DNA from: CAWIHS01 sp963836005
Lineage (GTDB): Bacteria > Pseudomonadota > Gammaproteobacteria > GRL18
Assembly: GCA_963836005.1 (NCBI GenBank)
Contig: CAWIHS010000006.1
Coordinates: 372,001-436,000 of the forward strand
Reading direction: 5' to 3'
DNA length: 64,000 nucleotides
Part shown: positions 26,311-35,194 of the stretch, piece by piece
Layout: each line of letters opens with the position of its first letter
Numbering within the stretch: position 1 is the stretch's first letter
The notes under the pieces: generated by a model
Database searches by the model: none
What the model was told of the DNA's origin: nothing
Seen by the model: the letters and a program-made list of their open reading frames with translations, nothing else
Translations under genes and position numbers: made by a program

Positions 26311-27240
26311 ATGCTGATAATTTTCTCGGCCCTGATGCCGGTTTTTATGGTTATTGTGGTCGGTTATTTTCTGCGCCATCGAGTCATTCTCGATACAGCC
26401 TTCTGGCATGGTCTTGAAAATCTCTGTTATTTTGTGCTGTTTCCTGTTTTGCTGGTAAAGACATTATCTGTCGCAGCTATTGGTACGGCAGAAATTGCGC
26501 GCTTTGCGGCAGCATTGCTGTTTGCGATTTTTGCGATGAGTGCCTTGCTGCTCCTTTTTCATCCTTTACTGCGGCGCTTTTTCGGTGTATCACCCGCATC
26601 CTTTTCCAGTCTCCTGCAAGGGGCCACCCGCTGGCATGGTTTTATTGCCCTGTCGATTGCCGGTCTGTTATTAGAAGACGCCGGAGTGGTGTATATGGCG
26701 GTGACCATGGCCGTTATTATACCCCCGTTAAACATCATAAATGTCATGGTGCTGGCGCATTATGGCAAGGCAGCAGGTGATCTTTCCCAGGTCCTGGCAC
26801 AACTGCTGAAGAATCCATTCATCATTGCCTGTGTGCTTGGTGCGGTGCTTAATATCAGTGGTTTGGGGCTGCCGAGTCTACTCTATAACTCGGCGGATAT
26901 TCTTGGCAGTGGGGCGCTGGGGATGGGACTGCTGGCGGTCGGCGCGGGTATTCACCTCGGCGGCATCAGGGAGCATCGTGGGCTGGTTGTGTTTGGTGCT
27001 TTACTGCGTTTATTGGGCATGCCGGCACTGATGTATACGGGCTGTGTGCTGTTTTCTGTTGAGGGACTGCCGCGCACGGTAGCTATGCTGGCCGCGGCCG
27101 TGCCGACGGCTGCTTCATCATTTGTACTGGCGCGGCAAATGGGCGGTGATGCGCCGCTGATGGCTAATCTTATTACCCTTCAGGTCCTTGCGGCAGTCGT
27201 AACGCTGCCGTTGATTCTCTGGTTAACCCAGTCTGTTTGA
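26311..27240 (+). CDS. AEC (auxin efflux carrier) family transporter
   Basis: A 309-residue inner-membrane protein with ten predicted helices in two five-helix halves, the AEC/PIN-like layout. Landmarks are the N-terminal FSALMPVFMVIVVGYFLR, the first-half GLENLCYFVLFPVLL with proline-broken helix, and the C-terminal AMLAAAVPTAASSFVLARQM, matching the family's 'P.a..ayvlA.q.ggd' region. In bacteria these proteins are secondary carriers for malate, malonate or other carboxylates, but the substrate is not predictable here. It is a single gene with no clear operon partner; upstream lies the RND remnant, downstream a repeat array. Confidence 0.85.
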   Translation: MLIIFSALMPVFMVIVVGYFLRHRVILDTAFWHGLENLCYFVLFPVLLVKTLSVAAIGTAEIARFAAALLFAIFAMSALLLLFHPLLRRFFGVSPASFSSLLQGATRWHGFIALSIAGLLLEDAGVVYMAVTMAVIIPPLNIINVMVLAHYGKAAGDLSQVLAQLLKNPFIIACVLGAVLNISGLGLPSLLYNSADILGSGALGMGLLAVGAGIHLGGIREHRGLVVFGALLRLLGMPALMYTGCVLFSVEGLPRTVAMLAAAVPTAASSFVLARQMGGDAPLMANLITLQVLAAVVTLPLILWLTQSV

Positions 27241-27329
27241 GGTTCTGTAAAGTCATACTGCACATGGGAAGCTAAAGAAGGTTCAAAAAAAATGTGTACT
27301 GTGCAGGTAAAAAATTCCAGCCACTTTAA

Positions 27330-28073
27330 TAGCCTTGAGCGACGATGATATTTGTACGTTCTATTCCTTCCTCCCTTAACCCTACCCCCATCCCAGCCTT
27401 CCCCCTCAGTGGGGGAAGGAGCCCGTAAAATGCAGACCCGCCTTCCTCCTCAGGGGGAAGGAGCAGTGCTTAAAAAATTTAGTAGAAAATAATAAGCAAC
27501 ACTATTTTCGTTTCTGCATAAAAATATCTGCTTTGCAGAAAAAATAATTCCAGCCACTCTAATAGCCTCGAGCGACGATGATATTTGTACGTTCTATTCC
27601 TTCCCCCTCAGAGGGGGAAGGAGCCCGTAAAATGCAGACCAGCCTTCACACTAAGAGGGGGAAGGAGCAGTGCTTAAAAAATTTAGTACGCAATAATAAA
27701 CAACACTATTTTCGTTTCTGCATAAAAATATCTGCTTTGCAGAAAAAAATTCCAGCCACTTTAATAGCCTCGAGCGATGATGATATTTGTACGTTCTATT
27801 CCTTCCTCCCTTTCAGGGGGAAGGTCAGGATGGGGGTCATAATGATGACCTATTCTGCATAGTTAACTGGAACAAAACTGAATGATCACATCAGATGATG
27901 ATCAATCATCAGAACCTCAGTAAATAAGCGGCTATAAACCTACCCCCATCCCAGCCTTCCCCCTCAGAAGGGGAAGGAGCCCGTAAAATGCAGACCAGCC
28001 TTCACACTAAGAGGGGGAAGGAGCATATCTTTAAAAACGAAGTACGCAATAATGTGAAGAAGCCTAAATAATG
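27330..28073. repeat. Palindrome repeat array B1
   Basis: Two to three imperfect units with the markers CCTACCCCCATCCCAGCC, GGAAGGAGCCCGTAAAATGC, ATATCTGCTTTGCAG and the closing CCTTCC...GGGGGAAGG. No gene is called; open frames here are repeat-derived. Same family as the arrays at 41877, 48090, 52140 and 60990. Confidence 0.85.
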
Positions 28074-28074
28074 G

Positions 28075-28116
28075 GTAAATACTCAGCGTATCTGAGATAT
28101 TACACTGAGTATTTAC
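28075..28116. mobile_element. 42-bp miniature element with IS66-like ends
   Basis: Perfect 12-bp inverted ends GTAAATACTCAG/CTGAGTATTTAC around 18 bases, flanked by AATAATGG (28067-28074) and AATAATTG (28117-28124), an 8-bp duplication with one mismatch. The left end GTAAATACTCAGCGTAT resembles that of the 589-bp element at 16730. Confidence 0.65.
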
Positions 28117-28157
28117 AATAATTGTTGTCAAAGCGGTGCAGTATCACCCTTGCCAGG

Positions 28158-28394
28158 CTAGAGATGCTTGTGACTGCCATCGCAATATGGCGATGTGTCG
28201 GTACGTTTACATTGGCATAGCGCTACTTTCTTTGATTCAGTGATAGTAAACGGCTGTGGTTCAAATTCAGTACCTTCATGTGAACCATCACAAAACGGCT
28301 GCTTCTTCGAGCGTCCGCAGGCGCACCAGTAGTAACTGCCGGGCTCGAGGGTTAGTACCGCCGCTTGTTTGGCTGCAATGTCGGGTTGACTCAT
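28158..28394 (-). CDS. CDGSH iron-sulfur domain protein (two CDGSH motifs)
   Basis: A 78-residue soluble protein with two CDGSH [2Fe-2S] sites: CACGRSKKQPFCDGSH and CQCKRTDTSPYCDGSH, each C-x-C-x8-C-D-G-S-H. It is thus the tandem (MitoNEET-related, type 3) form in one short chain. Three Cys and one His bind each cluster. Such proteins take part in redox or cluster transfer, but the partner is unknown. GGAG precedes the ATG. It lies alone on the reverse strand between a repeat array and the RND efflux operon. Family call is certain, role open. Confidence 0.93.
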   Translation of the reverse strand: MSQPDIAAKQAAVLTLEPGSYYWCACGRSKKQPFCDGSHEGTEFEPQPFTITESKKVALCQCKRTDTSPYCDGSHKHL

Positions 28395-28568
28395 GGTTTA
28401 ATCTCCTTAATGACACACAAAAGTATTATGATGAAAAACAATATAGAGAAGAAAGAGGCAATGACCAGGGTAAATTTTTGAACTATACCTGTAATTTACC
28501 TGCACCATTGTATTTTTAATGTAAAATAAGTCTAAATATAACAAAATTTTCTTGTCCCGGAAATCATT

Positions 28569-29924
28569 ATGCCTATTATTACCATGTCTTCAAAATACCA
28601 TTTTATCTGTTTGCTGCTGTTGACTTTACTGGGGCCTGTGAGTTGCGGTGAGAGTAACAAAGAGACAAAACAGGCAGCTCCTCCGCCAGGGGTGCTGGTA
28701 CAGAAGATTGTGCGTAAAGAGATTGAGGATAATATTGAGTATATCGGCCGGACTACCGCCATCAATGATGTGGCGCTTCAGGCACAGGTAAGCGGTTATT
28801 TGGAAGAAACCCTGTTTGTAGAAGGATCTGACGTAGAAAAAGATGAAGAGTTATTTGTTATACAGGCAGACTTTTATGCAGCCAATGTGGCTGCTGCTCA
28901 GGCAAATCTGGCCAAAGCTGAAGCGGATCAAACTCGGGCTGAAAAGGACCTGGTACGTTATAACCAGCTGCTGAAAACCAAAAATATCAGTCAGCAGCAG
29001 GTGGATGTCACCCAGAGCGAGGTGCTGCAGACCAAGGCTCAGGTGCAAATAGCCAGGGCTGAACTGCAAAAAGCCGAGCTGGATCTGTCCTATACCCATG
29101 TCAGGGCGCCCATTAATGGACGCATTGGACGCACTGTTGTGAGTATCGGCAATGTGATCGGCCCGCAAACTGAAATGCTGGCGCGCATCGTAGAGCTGGA
29201 CCCGATTTATGTGATGTTTAATGTCGCTGAAGCTGACATTATTCAGATTAAACGCAAAAAGCTGGAAAAGCTCAGGCAACATGCCAGTTTGTCCAGTCCG
29301 GAAAAGATTCGCAAATCAGATGTCAGGATTAGACTGATCCTGCCTGATAGAACGGAATTTAATCAAACCGGTAAAATTGATTTTGTAGATAATACGGTTG
29401 ACTCTAAAACGGGTACGGTGAGTGTACGCGCCAGATTTGACAACCCGGCAAAATTACTCGTCCCGGGTCTTTACGTCAGGGCCATATTATCGGGTAATAA
29501 GAAACAGTCCAGACTGCTGGTGCATGCCTCGGCCATACAGGAAGATCAGGCTGGCCGCTTTGTGATGGTGGTGGACCATGAGAACAAGGTTGATATGCGC
29601 CGCATTAAAACCGGCAGCCAGTATGGCGGTGATCTGATAGTGCTCGAAGGTCTGGAACCGGATGAGAAGGTGATAGTAGAAGGCATTCAAAAAGTACGCC
29701 CGGGCTTGATTGTCAATCCCAGAATCGCCCTGTTGCCGGGTGATGAATCTGATACAAACGCCGCTGAAGAAGCGCCGGGTATTGAACAGGCTTCGTCTGC
29801 TGAAGGCTCTTCATCCGCTGAGGGCTCTTCATCTGCTGAGGGCTCTTCATCTGCTGAGGGCTCTTCATCCGCTGAGGGCTCTTCACCGCTGAGGGCTCTT
29901 CACCCGCTGAGGGCTCTAAAATAA
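28569..29924 (+). CDS. RND efflux membrane fusion protein, C-terminus shifted in a minisatellite
   Basis: 451 residues. An N-terminal hydrophobic signal with possible lipidation Cys (LLGPVSCGES), then the lipoyl/hairpin core (VSGYLEETLFVEGSDVEKDE, long coiled coil, LDLSYTHVRAPINGRIG) and beta-barrel, as in AcrA/MexE periplasmic adaptors. From ~400 on it is a low-complexity tail of SSSAEG units from an 18-bp minisatellite. One unit (around 29883) is one C short. Restoring it would change the end from SPLRALHPLRALK to EGSKITPPDDNKTEKDQ with a TAG at 29960-29962, two bases before the RND gene. The adaptor core is intact and should pair with the next gene; no TolC-type gene is nearby. Confidence 0.9.
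   Translation: MPIITMSSKYHFICLLLLTLLGPVSCGESNKETKQAAPPPGVLVQKIVRKEIEDNIEYIGRTTAINDVALQAQVSGYLEETLFVEGSDVEKDEELFVIQADFYAANVAAAQANLAKAEADQTRAEKDLVRYNQLLKTKNISQQQVDVTQSEVLQTKAQVQIARAELQKAELDLSYTHVRAPINGRIGRTVVSIGNVIGPQTEMLARIVELDPIYVMFNVAEADIIQIKRKKLEKLRQHASLSSPEKIRKSDVRIRLILPDRTEFNQTGKIDFVDNTVDSKTGTVSVRARFDNPAKLLVPGLYVRAILSGNKKQSRLLVHASAIQEDQAGRFVMVVDHENKVDMRRIKTGSQYGGDLIVLEGLEPDEKVIVEGIQKVRPGLIVNPRIALLPGDESDTNAAEEAPGIEQASSAEGSSSAEGSSSAEGSSSAEGSSSAEGSSPLRALHPLRALK
29791..29917 (+). repeat. 18-bp minisatellite in the membrane fusion protein gene
   Basis: About seven units of TCTTCATCTGCTGAGGGC and variants, related to the mbhD/mrpB unit; one unit is 17 bases. In-frame reading gives SSAEGS; after the short unit it reads SPLRAL and HPLRAL. 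Confidence 0.92.
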
Positions 29925-29964
29925 CACCCCCGGATGATAACAAAACTGAGAAGGATCAATAGCC

Positions 29965-32900
29965 ATGTTCAGTGCTTTTTTTATTGGCCGTCCTAAATTT
30001 GCCTTCGTTATCTCCATCGTCATTACACTGGCGGGTTTAATTGCCCTGAAAGCCTTGCCGATTGCCCTGTATCCCGATCTTGCGCCGCCGCAGGTCACCG
30101 TCAGTGCAACCTATCCCGGAGCCGATGCTGAAACCATTGCCGATACGGTGGCAGGGCCGCTGGAATCCAAGATCAATGGCGTTGAAGATATGATTTATAT
30201 GTCATCCAACAGCGCCAATGACGGCAGCTATAATCTGACAGTGAGCTTTCAGGTGGGCAGTAATGCGGATATGAATACGGTCAATGTTCAAAACCGAGTT
30301 TCCCAGGCGATGTCCCAGCTACCTGAAGAGGTCAAGCGTCAGGGGATAACCACCACCAAACAATCCACCAATATGCTGATGGTGGTTAATATTTTTTCTC
30401 CTGAAGAAACCTATGACACGCTGTTTTTAAATAATTATGCGAATATTAATGTGACGGATTCGCTGGCCCGTATTAACGGGGTGGGCAAAGCGCAAATTCT
30501 CGGTGTGCAGGATTACAGTATGCGTATCTGGCTCAAACCGGATCGTCTCGATAGCCTGGATATGTCAACCGATGAAGTAATGGCTGCGATTCGCGATCAA
30601 AACGTACAGGTCGCTCCCGGGCAGCTAGGCGCAGAGCCAAATGTGCCCGGCACACAGTTTCAGTATAATTTGCGCACCCAGGGACGGCTCAGTACCCCTG
30701 AAGAATTCGGCGATATTATTATCCGCGTTGGAGAAAAAGGCTCCACTGTACGTCTGAGTGATATTGCCCGTATTGAAATGGGTTCTAAATCCTATGATGC
30801 CTATGGTCTGCTGGATGGTAAACCGAGTGTGGTCGTGGCCATCTACCAGTTGCCCGATGCCAATGCGCTGGAAGTCGCTGCAGCAGTTCGCGCGGAAATG
30901 GAAACAGTTGCCAAACGTTTTCCCGATGACCTGGCCTACGCGATTCCGTATGACACCACCCGGTTTATTCAGGCCTCTATTGATGAGGTCGTTGAAACAC
31001 TGTTTATTGCCATCTTGCTGGTAGTGCTGGTGGTGTTCGTGTTTATTCAGGACTGGCGCTCTACCCTGATCCCGACCATTGCCATCCCGGTTTCATTGAT
31101 CGGCACCTTTGCCGGCTTGCTGGTATTAGGTTATTCCATCAATATGATCACCCTGTTTGGTTTGATCCTGGCCATTGGTATCGTGGTGGATGATGCTATC
31201 ATTGTGGTGGAAAACACCCAGCGTCACATGGCAGCGGGTCTGTCACCGGTTGATGCTACCCGTAAGGCGATGGAGGAAATTTCTGGCGCTATTATAGCCA
31301 CGACGCTGGTGCTTTTATCAGTCTTTGTACCCCTGGGTTTTGTGCCCGGCTTAACCGGTGAGCTGTTCAGACAGTTTTCGGTGACCATTTCAATTGCTGT
31401 TGCCATTTCTTCTATCAATGCCCTGACTCTGAGTCCGGCACTTTGTGCCACGTTATTGAAACCGGGTCAAGGTGAACTGTCCACGAGCGGATTTTTTGGA
31501 TGGTTTAACCGCGGATTTGACAGGATGACCGGCGGCTATAGCAATATGGTCGGCTCAATTGTTCGCAGGGGTGCATTCTGGATGTTGATTTTCACCCTGT
31601 TTACCGGTCTGACTTTTTTTATGTTCGGTAAGCTGCCCGGCGGCTTTGTACCCATGGAAGATCAGGGGTCATTTATGGTGGATATTCAACTGCCTGATGG
31701 CGCATCGCTGAATCGTACCAATGCCGTGGTGGAGCAGGCAGAAGCAATGATTAAGCAGCACCCGGCCGTGGAGCATATTATTGCGGTACCTGGCTATAGT
31801 CTGTTGAACCAGGGGATATCATCCAACGGGGCGCTGATCATTGCGGTACTTAAGAACTGGTCCGAGCGAACGGATCCTGCAATGTATGAAGGTGCCGTGG
31901 TGAATACGATTCAAAAGCAGCTCGCCACTATTGCTACTGCGAATGTCTTTCCTTTCAGATCCCCCCCCATCCCAGGGCTTGGCAGTACCGGCGGGTTTGA
32001 GTTTATGCTGCAGTCAACAGCCTCTGATACACCACAAAATATGGCCTCTGTGCTGGGCGCACTGGCCATTGCTGCCAATCAGGCACCTGAGCTTAATGCC
32101 GTTTTCAGTACCTATAAAGCATCAGTGCCGCAAATCTATCTGGATATTGATCGTGAAAAAGCCCTTATCATGGGCGTGCCCTTAACTAATATTTTTAATA
32201 CCATGAGCAGCCTGACGGGCAAAGCCTATGTGAATGATTTTAATAAATACGGCAAAACCTATCAGGTTCTGTTACAGGCTGATGCGCCCTATCGTATGAA
32301 AGAAGATGATATTTATAATCTCTATGTACAGAATAATGAGGGCGATATGGTGCCCCTGCGTACTCTGCTCAAAACTGAGCCGCTGATTGGCCCGGCTTTG
32401 ATGACCCGTTACAATATGTATCGCGCAATTAAAATCAATGGTTCCAATGCTGCAGGGTACAGCTCGGGTGATGCCATTAACGCCATGCAGCGTGTGGCCG
32501 ATGAGACCATACCCCCTGGCTATGTTTACGAGTGGACCGGGCAGGCCTATCAACAGATCCTCTCGGGTGATCAGGCGCCGGTCATTTTTGGTATGGCGCT
32601 GATATTTGTCTTTCTGTTTCTGGTGGCTCAATATGAAAGCTGGTCTATTCCTGTGTCTGTGGTGCTCTCTGTCCCTATGGCCATTTTTGGTGCGGTAGTC
32701 GCCCAATCCCTGGCGGGACTGGAAAATGATGTCTATATGCAGGTTGGTATCGTGCTATTGATGGGTCTGGCGACTAAAAATGCGATTTTGATTGTGGAAT
32801 TTGCCAAACAGCTGCGTGAAGAGGGGCAGTCTATTTTTGATGCCTCGGTGACCGCTGCAAGGCTGCGTTTCAGAGCCGTATTAATGACTGCATTTTCCTT

Positions 32901-33099
32901 TATTCTGGGAGTTATACCCCTGGTGATTGCGGTGGGCGCAGGTGCCGGCAGTCGTCGATCACTGGGAACCGCTGTGTTTGGCGGCATGGTGGCTGCGGCC
33001 ATTTTTGTTCCTGTTTTTGTACCCATGTTCTTCAGTGTTATCCAGGGGCTTCGAGAACGGGTAAAAGGAACCGCACCAATGGCCACGCAGAAAGAATAA
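29965..33099 (+). CDS. RND (HAE-1) multidrug efflux inner-membrane transporter
   Basis: 1044 residues, the usual AcrB/MexB length. Markers are the N-terminal IGRPKFAFVISIVITLAGL, the proton-relay aspartates in TM4 (IGIVVDDAIIVVENTQRHM), GKLPGGFVPMEDQGSFMVDI in the second porter domain, and the C-terminal GLATKNAILIVEFAKQLREE. It should export hydrophobic compounds in exchange for protons, together with the preceding adaptor and an outer-membrane factor coded elsewhere. It begins two bases after the ancestral stop of the adaptor gene, so translation was probably coupled. No lesion is seen, unlike the RND remnant at 25.7 kb. Confidence 0.95.
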   Translation: MFSAFFIGRPKFAFVISIVITLAGLIALKALPIALYPDLAPPQVTVSATYPGADAETIADTVAGPLESKINGVEDMIYMSSNSANDGSYNLTVSFQVGSNADMNTVNVQNRVSQAMSQLPEEVKRQGITTTKQSTNMLMVVNIFSPEETYDTLFLNNYANINVTDSLARINGVGKAQILGVQDYSMRIWLKPDRLDSLDMSTDEVMAAIRDQNVQVAPGQLGAEPNVPGTQFQYNLRTQGRLSTPEEFGDIIIRVGEKGSTVRLSDIARIEMGSKSYDAYGLLDGKPSVVVAIYQLPDANALEVAAAVRAEMETVAKRFPDDLAYAIPYDTTRFIQASIDEVVETLFIAILLVVLVVFVFIQDWRSTLIPTIAIPVSLIGTFAGLLVLGYSINMITLFGLILAIGIVVDDAIIVVENTQRHMAAGLSPVDATRKAMEEISGAIIATTLVLLSVFVPLGFVPGLTGELFRQFSVTISIAVAISSINALTLSPALCATLLKPGQGELSTSGFFGWFNRGFDRMTGGYSNMVGSIVRRGAFWMLIFTLFTGLTFFMFGKLPGGFVPMEDQGSFMVDIQLPDGASLNRTNAVVEQAEAMIKQHPAVEHIIAVPGYSLLNQGISSNGALIIAVLKNWSERTDPAMYEGAVVNTIQKQLATIATANVFPFRSPPIPGLGSTGGFEFMLQSTASDTPQNMASVLGALAIAANQAPELNAVFSTYKASVPQIYLDIDREKALIMGVPLTNIFNTMSSLTGKAYVNDFNKYGKTYQVLLQADAPYRMKEDDIYNLYVQNNEGDMVPLRTLLKTEPLIGPALMTRYNMYRAIKINGSNAAGYSSGDAINAMQRVADETIPPGYVYEWTGQAYQQILSGDQAPVIFGMALIFVFLFLVAQYESWSIPVSVVLSVPMAIFGAVVAQSLAGLENDVYMQVGIVLLMGLATKNAILIVEFAKQLREEGQSIFDASVTAARLRFRAVLMTAFSFILGVIPLVIAVGAGAGSRRSLGTAVFGGMVAAAIFVPVFVPMFFSVIQGLRERVKGTAPMATQKE

Positions 33100-33181
33100 G
33101 GCATGCGGATGAGATTGTATCGCTATCTGTCGGCTTACGCTGTAACTGACCCAACCTATAACTTAACATTGAAAATTATCC

Positions 33182-34798
33182 ATGGATTTTAGCTGGCTAG
33201 TTATCTCTTTTAATGAAATCGGCTGGCTGATCGTCACCTTTGTGCTCGGCCTGGCGGCCAGCAAGGTAGGTCTGCCGCCTTTGATCGGATTTTTGATCGT
33301 CGGTTTTATACTCAGAGCCTATGGGTATGAAAGCACTCATGAGTTACGCGAGATAGCTGATCTCGGGGTCACTCTGATGCTCTTCACGATAGGTTTGAAA
33401 CTGGATGTTAAAAGCCTGCTTAAAGTGCAGATCTGGGGAGTCGCCTCAGTACACATGCTGATCACGGTGATTTTTTACACCCTGATAATATATGTCCTGA
33501 GCTATAGTCAGCTGGAGTTTTTCTCCGGTGTCAATATCTGGACGGCTGTGCTGATAGCCTTTGCCCTGAGTTTTTCCAGTACCGTTTTTGCCATCAAGGT
33601 GCTGGAAGGTAAAAGTGAAATGAGTGCCCTGTATGCGCAAATAGGCATTGGTATTTTGATTATGCAGGATATCTTTGCGGTTATTTTTCTCACTGCGTCT
33701 ACCGGAAAAATTCCTACTCCCTGGGCGTTAGGCCTGTTTTTACTACCCTTTGCAAGACCTGTGCTGTTTAAACTGATGGACAGTGTTAAACATGGTGAAC
33801 TGCTGGTGTTATATGGTTTGCTGCTGGCCGCCGGAGGCGCGGCATTATTTGAAATCGTGGGGATGAAAGCTGACCTGGGGGCGCTGATTTTTGGTATTCT
33901 GATGGCCAGACACGGCAAAGCTGCAGAGCTGTCCAAAACGCTTTATAGCTTCAAGGATCTGTTCCTGGTCGCCTTTTTCATCAATATTGGGTTATCCGGC
34001 GACCCCTCGCTGGATCATGTGATTTTAGCCCTGGCTCTGTCGCTATTGATGTTCGTTAAAGTGGTGTTGTTTTTCTGGCTGCTGGTGAAAACCCGCTTAC
34101 GGGCAAGAACGGCCTTTTTGAGCTCTCTCAGCCTGGCCAATTACTCAGAATTTGGTCTTATTGTGGGGGCCATCGGTGTTGTCAATGGCTGGATGAGCAG
34201 CGACTGGCTGCTCATCATCGCCATTGCTCTGGCGATGACCTTTGTGTTGGCTTCACCGCTCAATTCTGCTGCTCATCATCTTTATACGAACTACCGGGTG
34301 CGGCTTAAGCGCTGGGAATCTGACGTGCGTATTATCAATGAACTGCCGGTAGATACCTACGGGGCCAGTGGGCTGGTTTTTGGTATGGGACGTATTGGAC
34401 TGGGTGTGTATGAAGATTTAAACACTCATTATCCGGGGATGGTTACCGGGATTGATTTTAATACCCGAATTTATAGTGAACATAAAAAGCTGGGGCGGCA
34501 GGTTATTTATGGTGATGTGATGGACCAGGATTTCTGGAGCAAGTTAAATTTAAAGGACATTAAAGTCGTGTTCCTCAATCTCCCTGAATACGAAAAAAAC
34601 CTGTTTACTATCGAGCAGCTCAAAGAAAAAAATTATACGGGCATGATTGCGGCCATAGCCATGTATGACGAACATATGGATGAACTAAAGCAGGCAGGGG
34701 CGACTGCCGTGTATAATTTTTATTCAGAAGCCGGTATTGGTTTTGCCGAGCATGTACGACATAATTTGCTGGATATTGAATTGAAAAATATCGAGTGA
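33182..34798 (+). CDS. Kef-type CPA2 cation:proton antiporter with RCK/TrkA-N domain
   Basis: 538 residues: about 12 helices of the CPA2 exchanger fold (LGLAASKVGLPPLIGFLIVG, DLGVTLMLFTIGLKLD, ALSFSSTVFAIKVLE, KADLGALIFGILMARHGKA) and, from about 390, a cytoplasmic Rossmann-type TrkA-N domain (LVFGMGRIGLGVYEDL, VIYGDVMDQDFW). The membrane part resembles KefB/KefC and YbaL. Nothing here shows glutathione gating, so K+/H+ or Na+/H+ exchange is the safest reading. It starts 82 bases after the RND gene and could be in the same transcript. A repeat region follows its stop. Confidence 0.9.
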   Translation: MDFSWLVISFNEIGWLIVTFVLGLAASKVGLPPLIGFLIVGFILRAYGYESTHELREIADLGVTLMLFTIGLKLDVKSLLKVQIWGVASVHMLITVIFYTLIIYVLSYSQLEFFSGVNIWTAVLIAFALSFSSTVFAIKVLEGKSEMSALYAQIGIGILIMQDIFAVIFLTASTGKIPTPWALGLFLLPFARPVLFKLMDSVKHGELLVLYGLLLAAGGAALFEIVGMKADLGALIFGILMARHGKAAELSKTLYSFKDLFLVAFFINIGLSGDPSLDHVILALALSLLMFVKVVLFFWLLVKTRLRARTAFLSSLSLANYSEFGLIVGAIGVVNGWMSSDWLLIIAIALAMTFVLASPLNSAAHHLYTNYRVRLKRWESDVRIINELPVDTYGASGLVFGMGRIGLGVYEDLNTHYPGMVTGIDFNTRIYSEHKKLGRQVIYGDVMDQDFWSKLNLKDIKVVFLNLPEYEKNLFTIEQLKEKNYTGMIAAIAMYDEHMDELKQAGATAVYNFYSEAGIGFAEHVRHNLLDIELKNIE

Positions 34799-34824
34799 GC
34801 ATCATCAATGCTGTTTTTCACAGT

Positions 34825-35035
34825 TTTACCCCCATCCTGGCCTTCCCCCTGAAAGGGGGAAGGAATAAACCGCACAATTATGATAGTAACTCGACCCGTG
34901 AGGCTTAACAGGGTATTTTTAGAGTCTCCAATAGGGGTCATAAACCCCATGCCTTTAGGCGAACATTCTTTTTTCTCTCTCCCTCTCCCTATGAGGGAGA
35001 GGGTTGGGGTGAGGGTGAGAATGAAAAGTTGAAAA
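34825..35035. repeat. Isolated palindromic repeats downstream of the Kef-type gene
   Basis: One unit ACCCCCATCCTGGCCTTCCC with its stem (34828-34865) and one of a different type, CTCTCCCTATGAGGGAGAGG, followed by TTGGGGTGAGGG (34976-35020). The rest of 34799-35194 shows no gene. Confidence 0.8.
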
Positions 35036-35194
35036 TGACAAAATAACCAAAATATGGCCAATCGGCTTTAGCCGGTGGAGTATTCATTGAAAAGTATGCG
35101 ATTTTGTGATCAACCATCAATGACTATGATGTGCAGATTCAGAGAATCCCCCTTTGTAGAAATAATATTTTGACAGCTTTAATGTGGAATAAAA

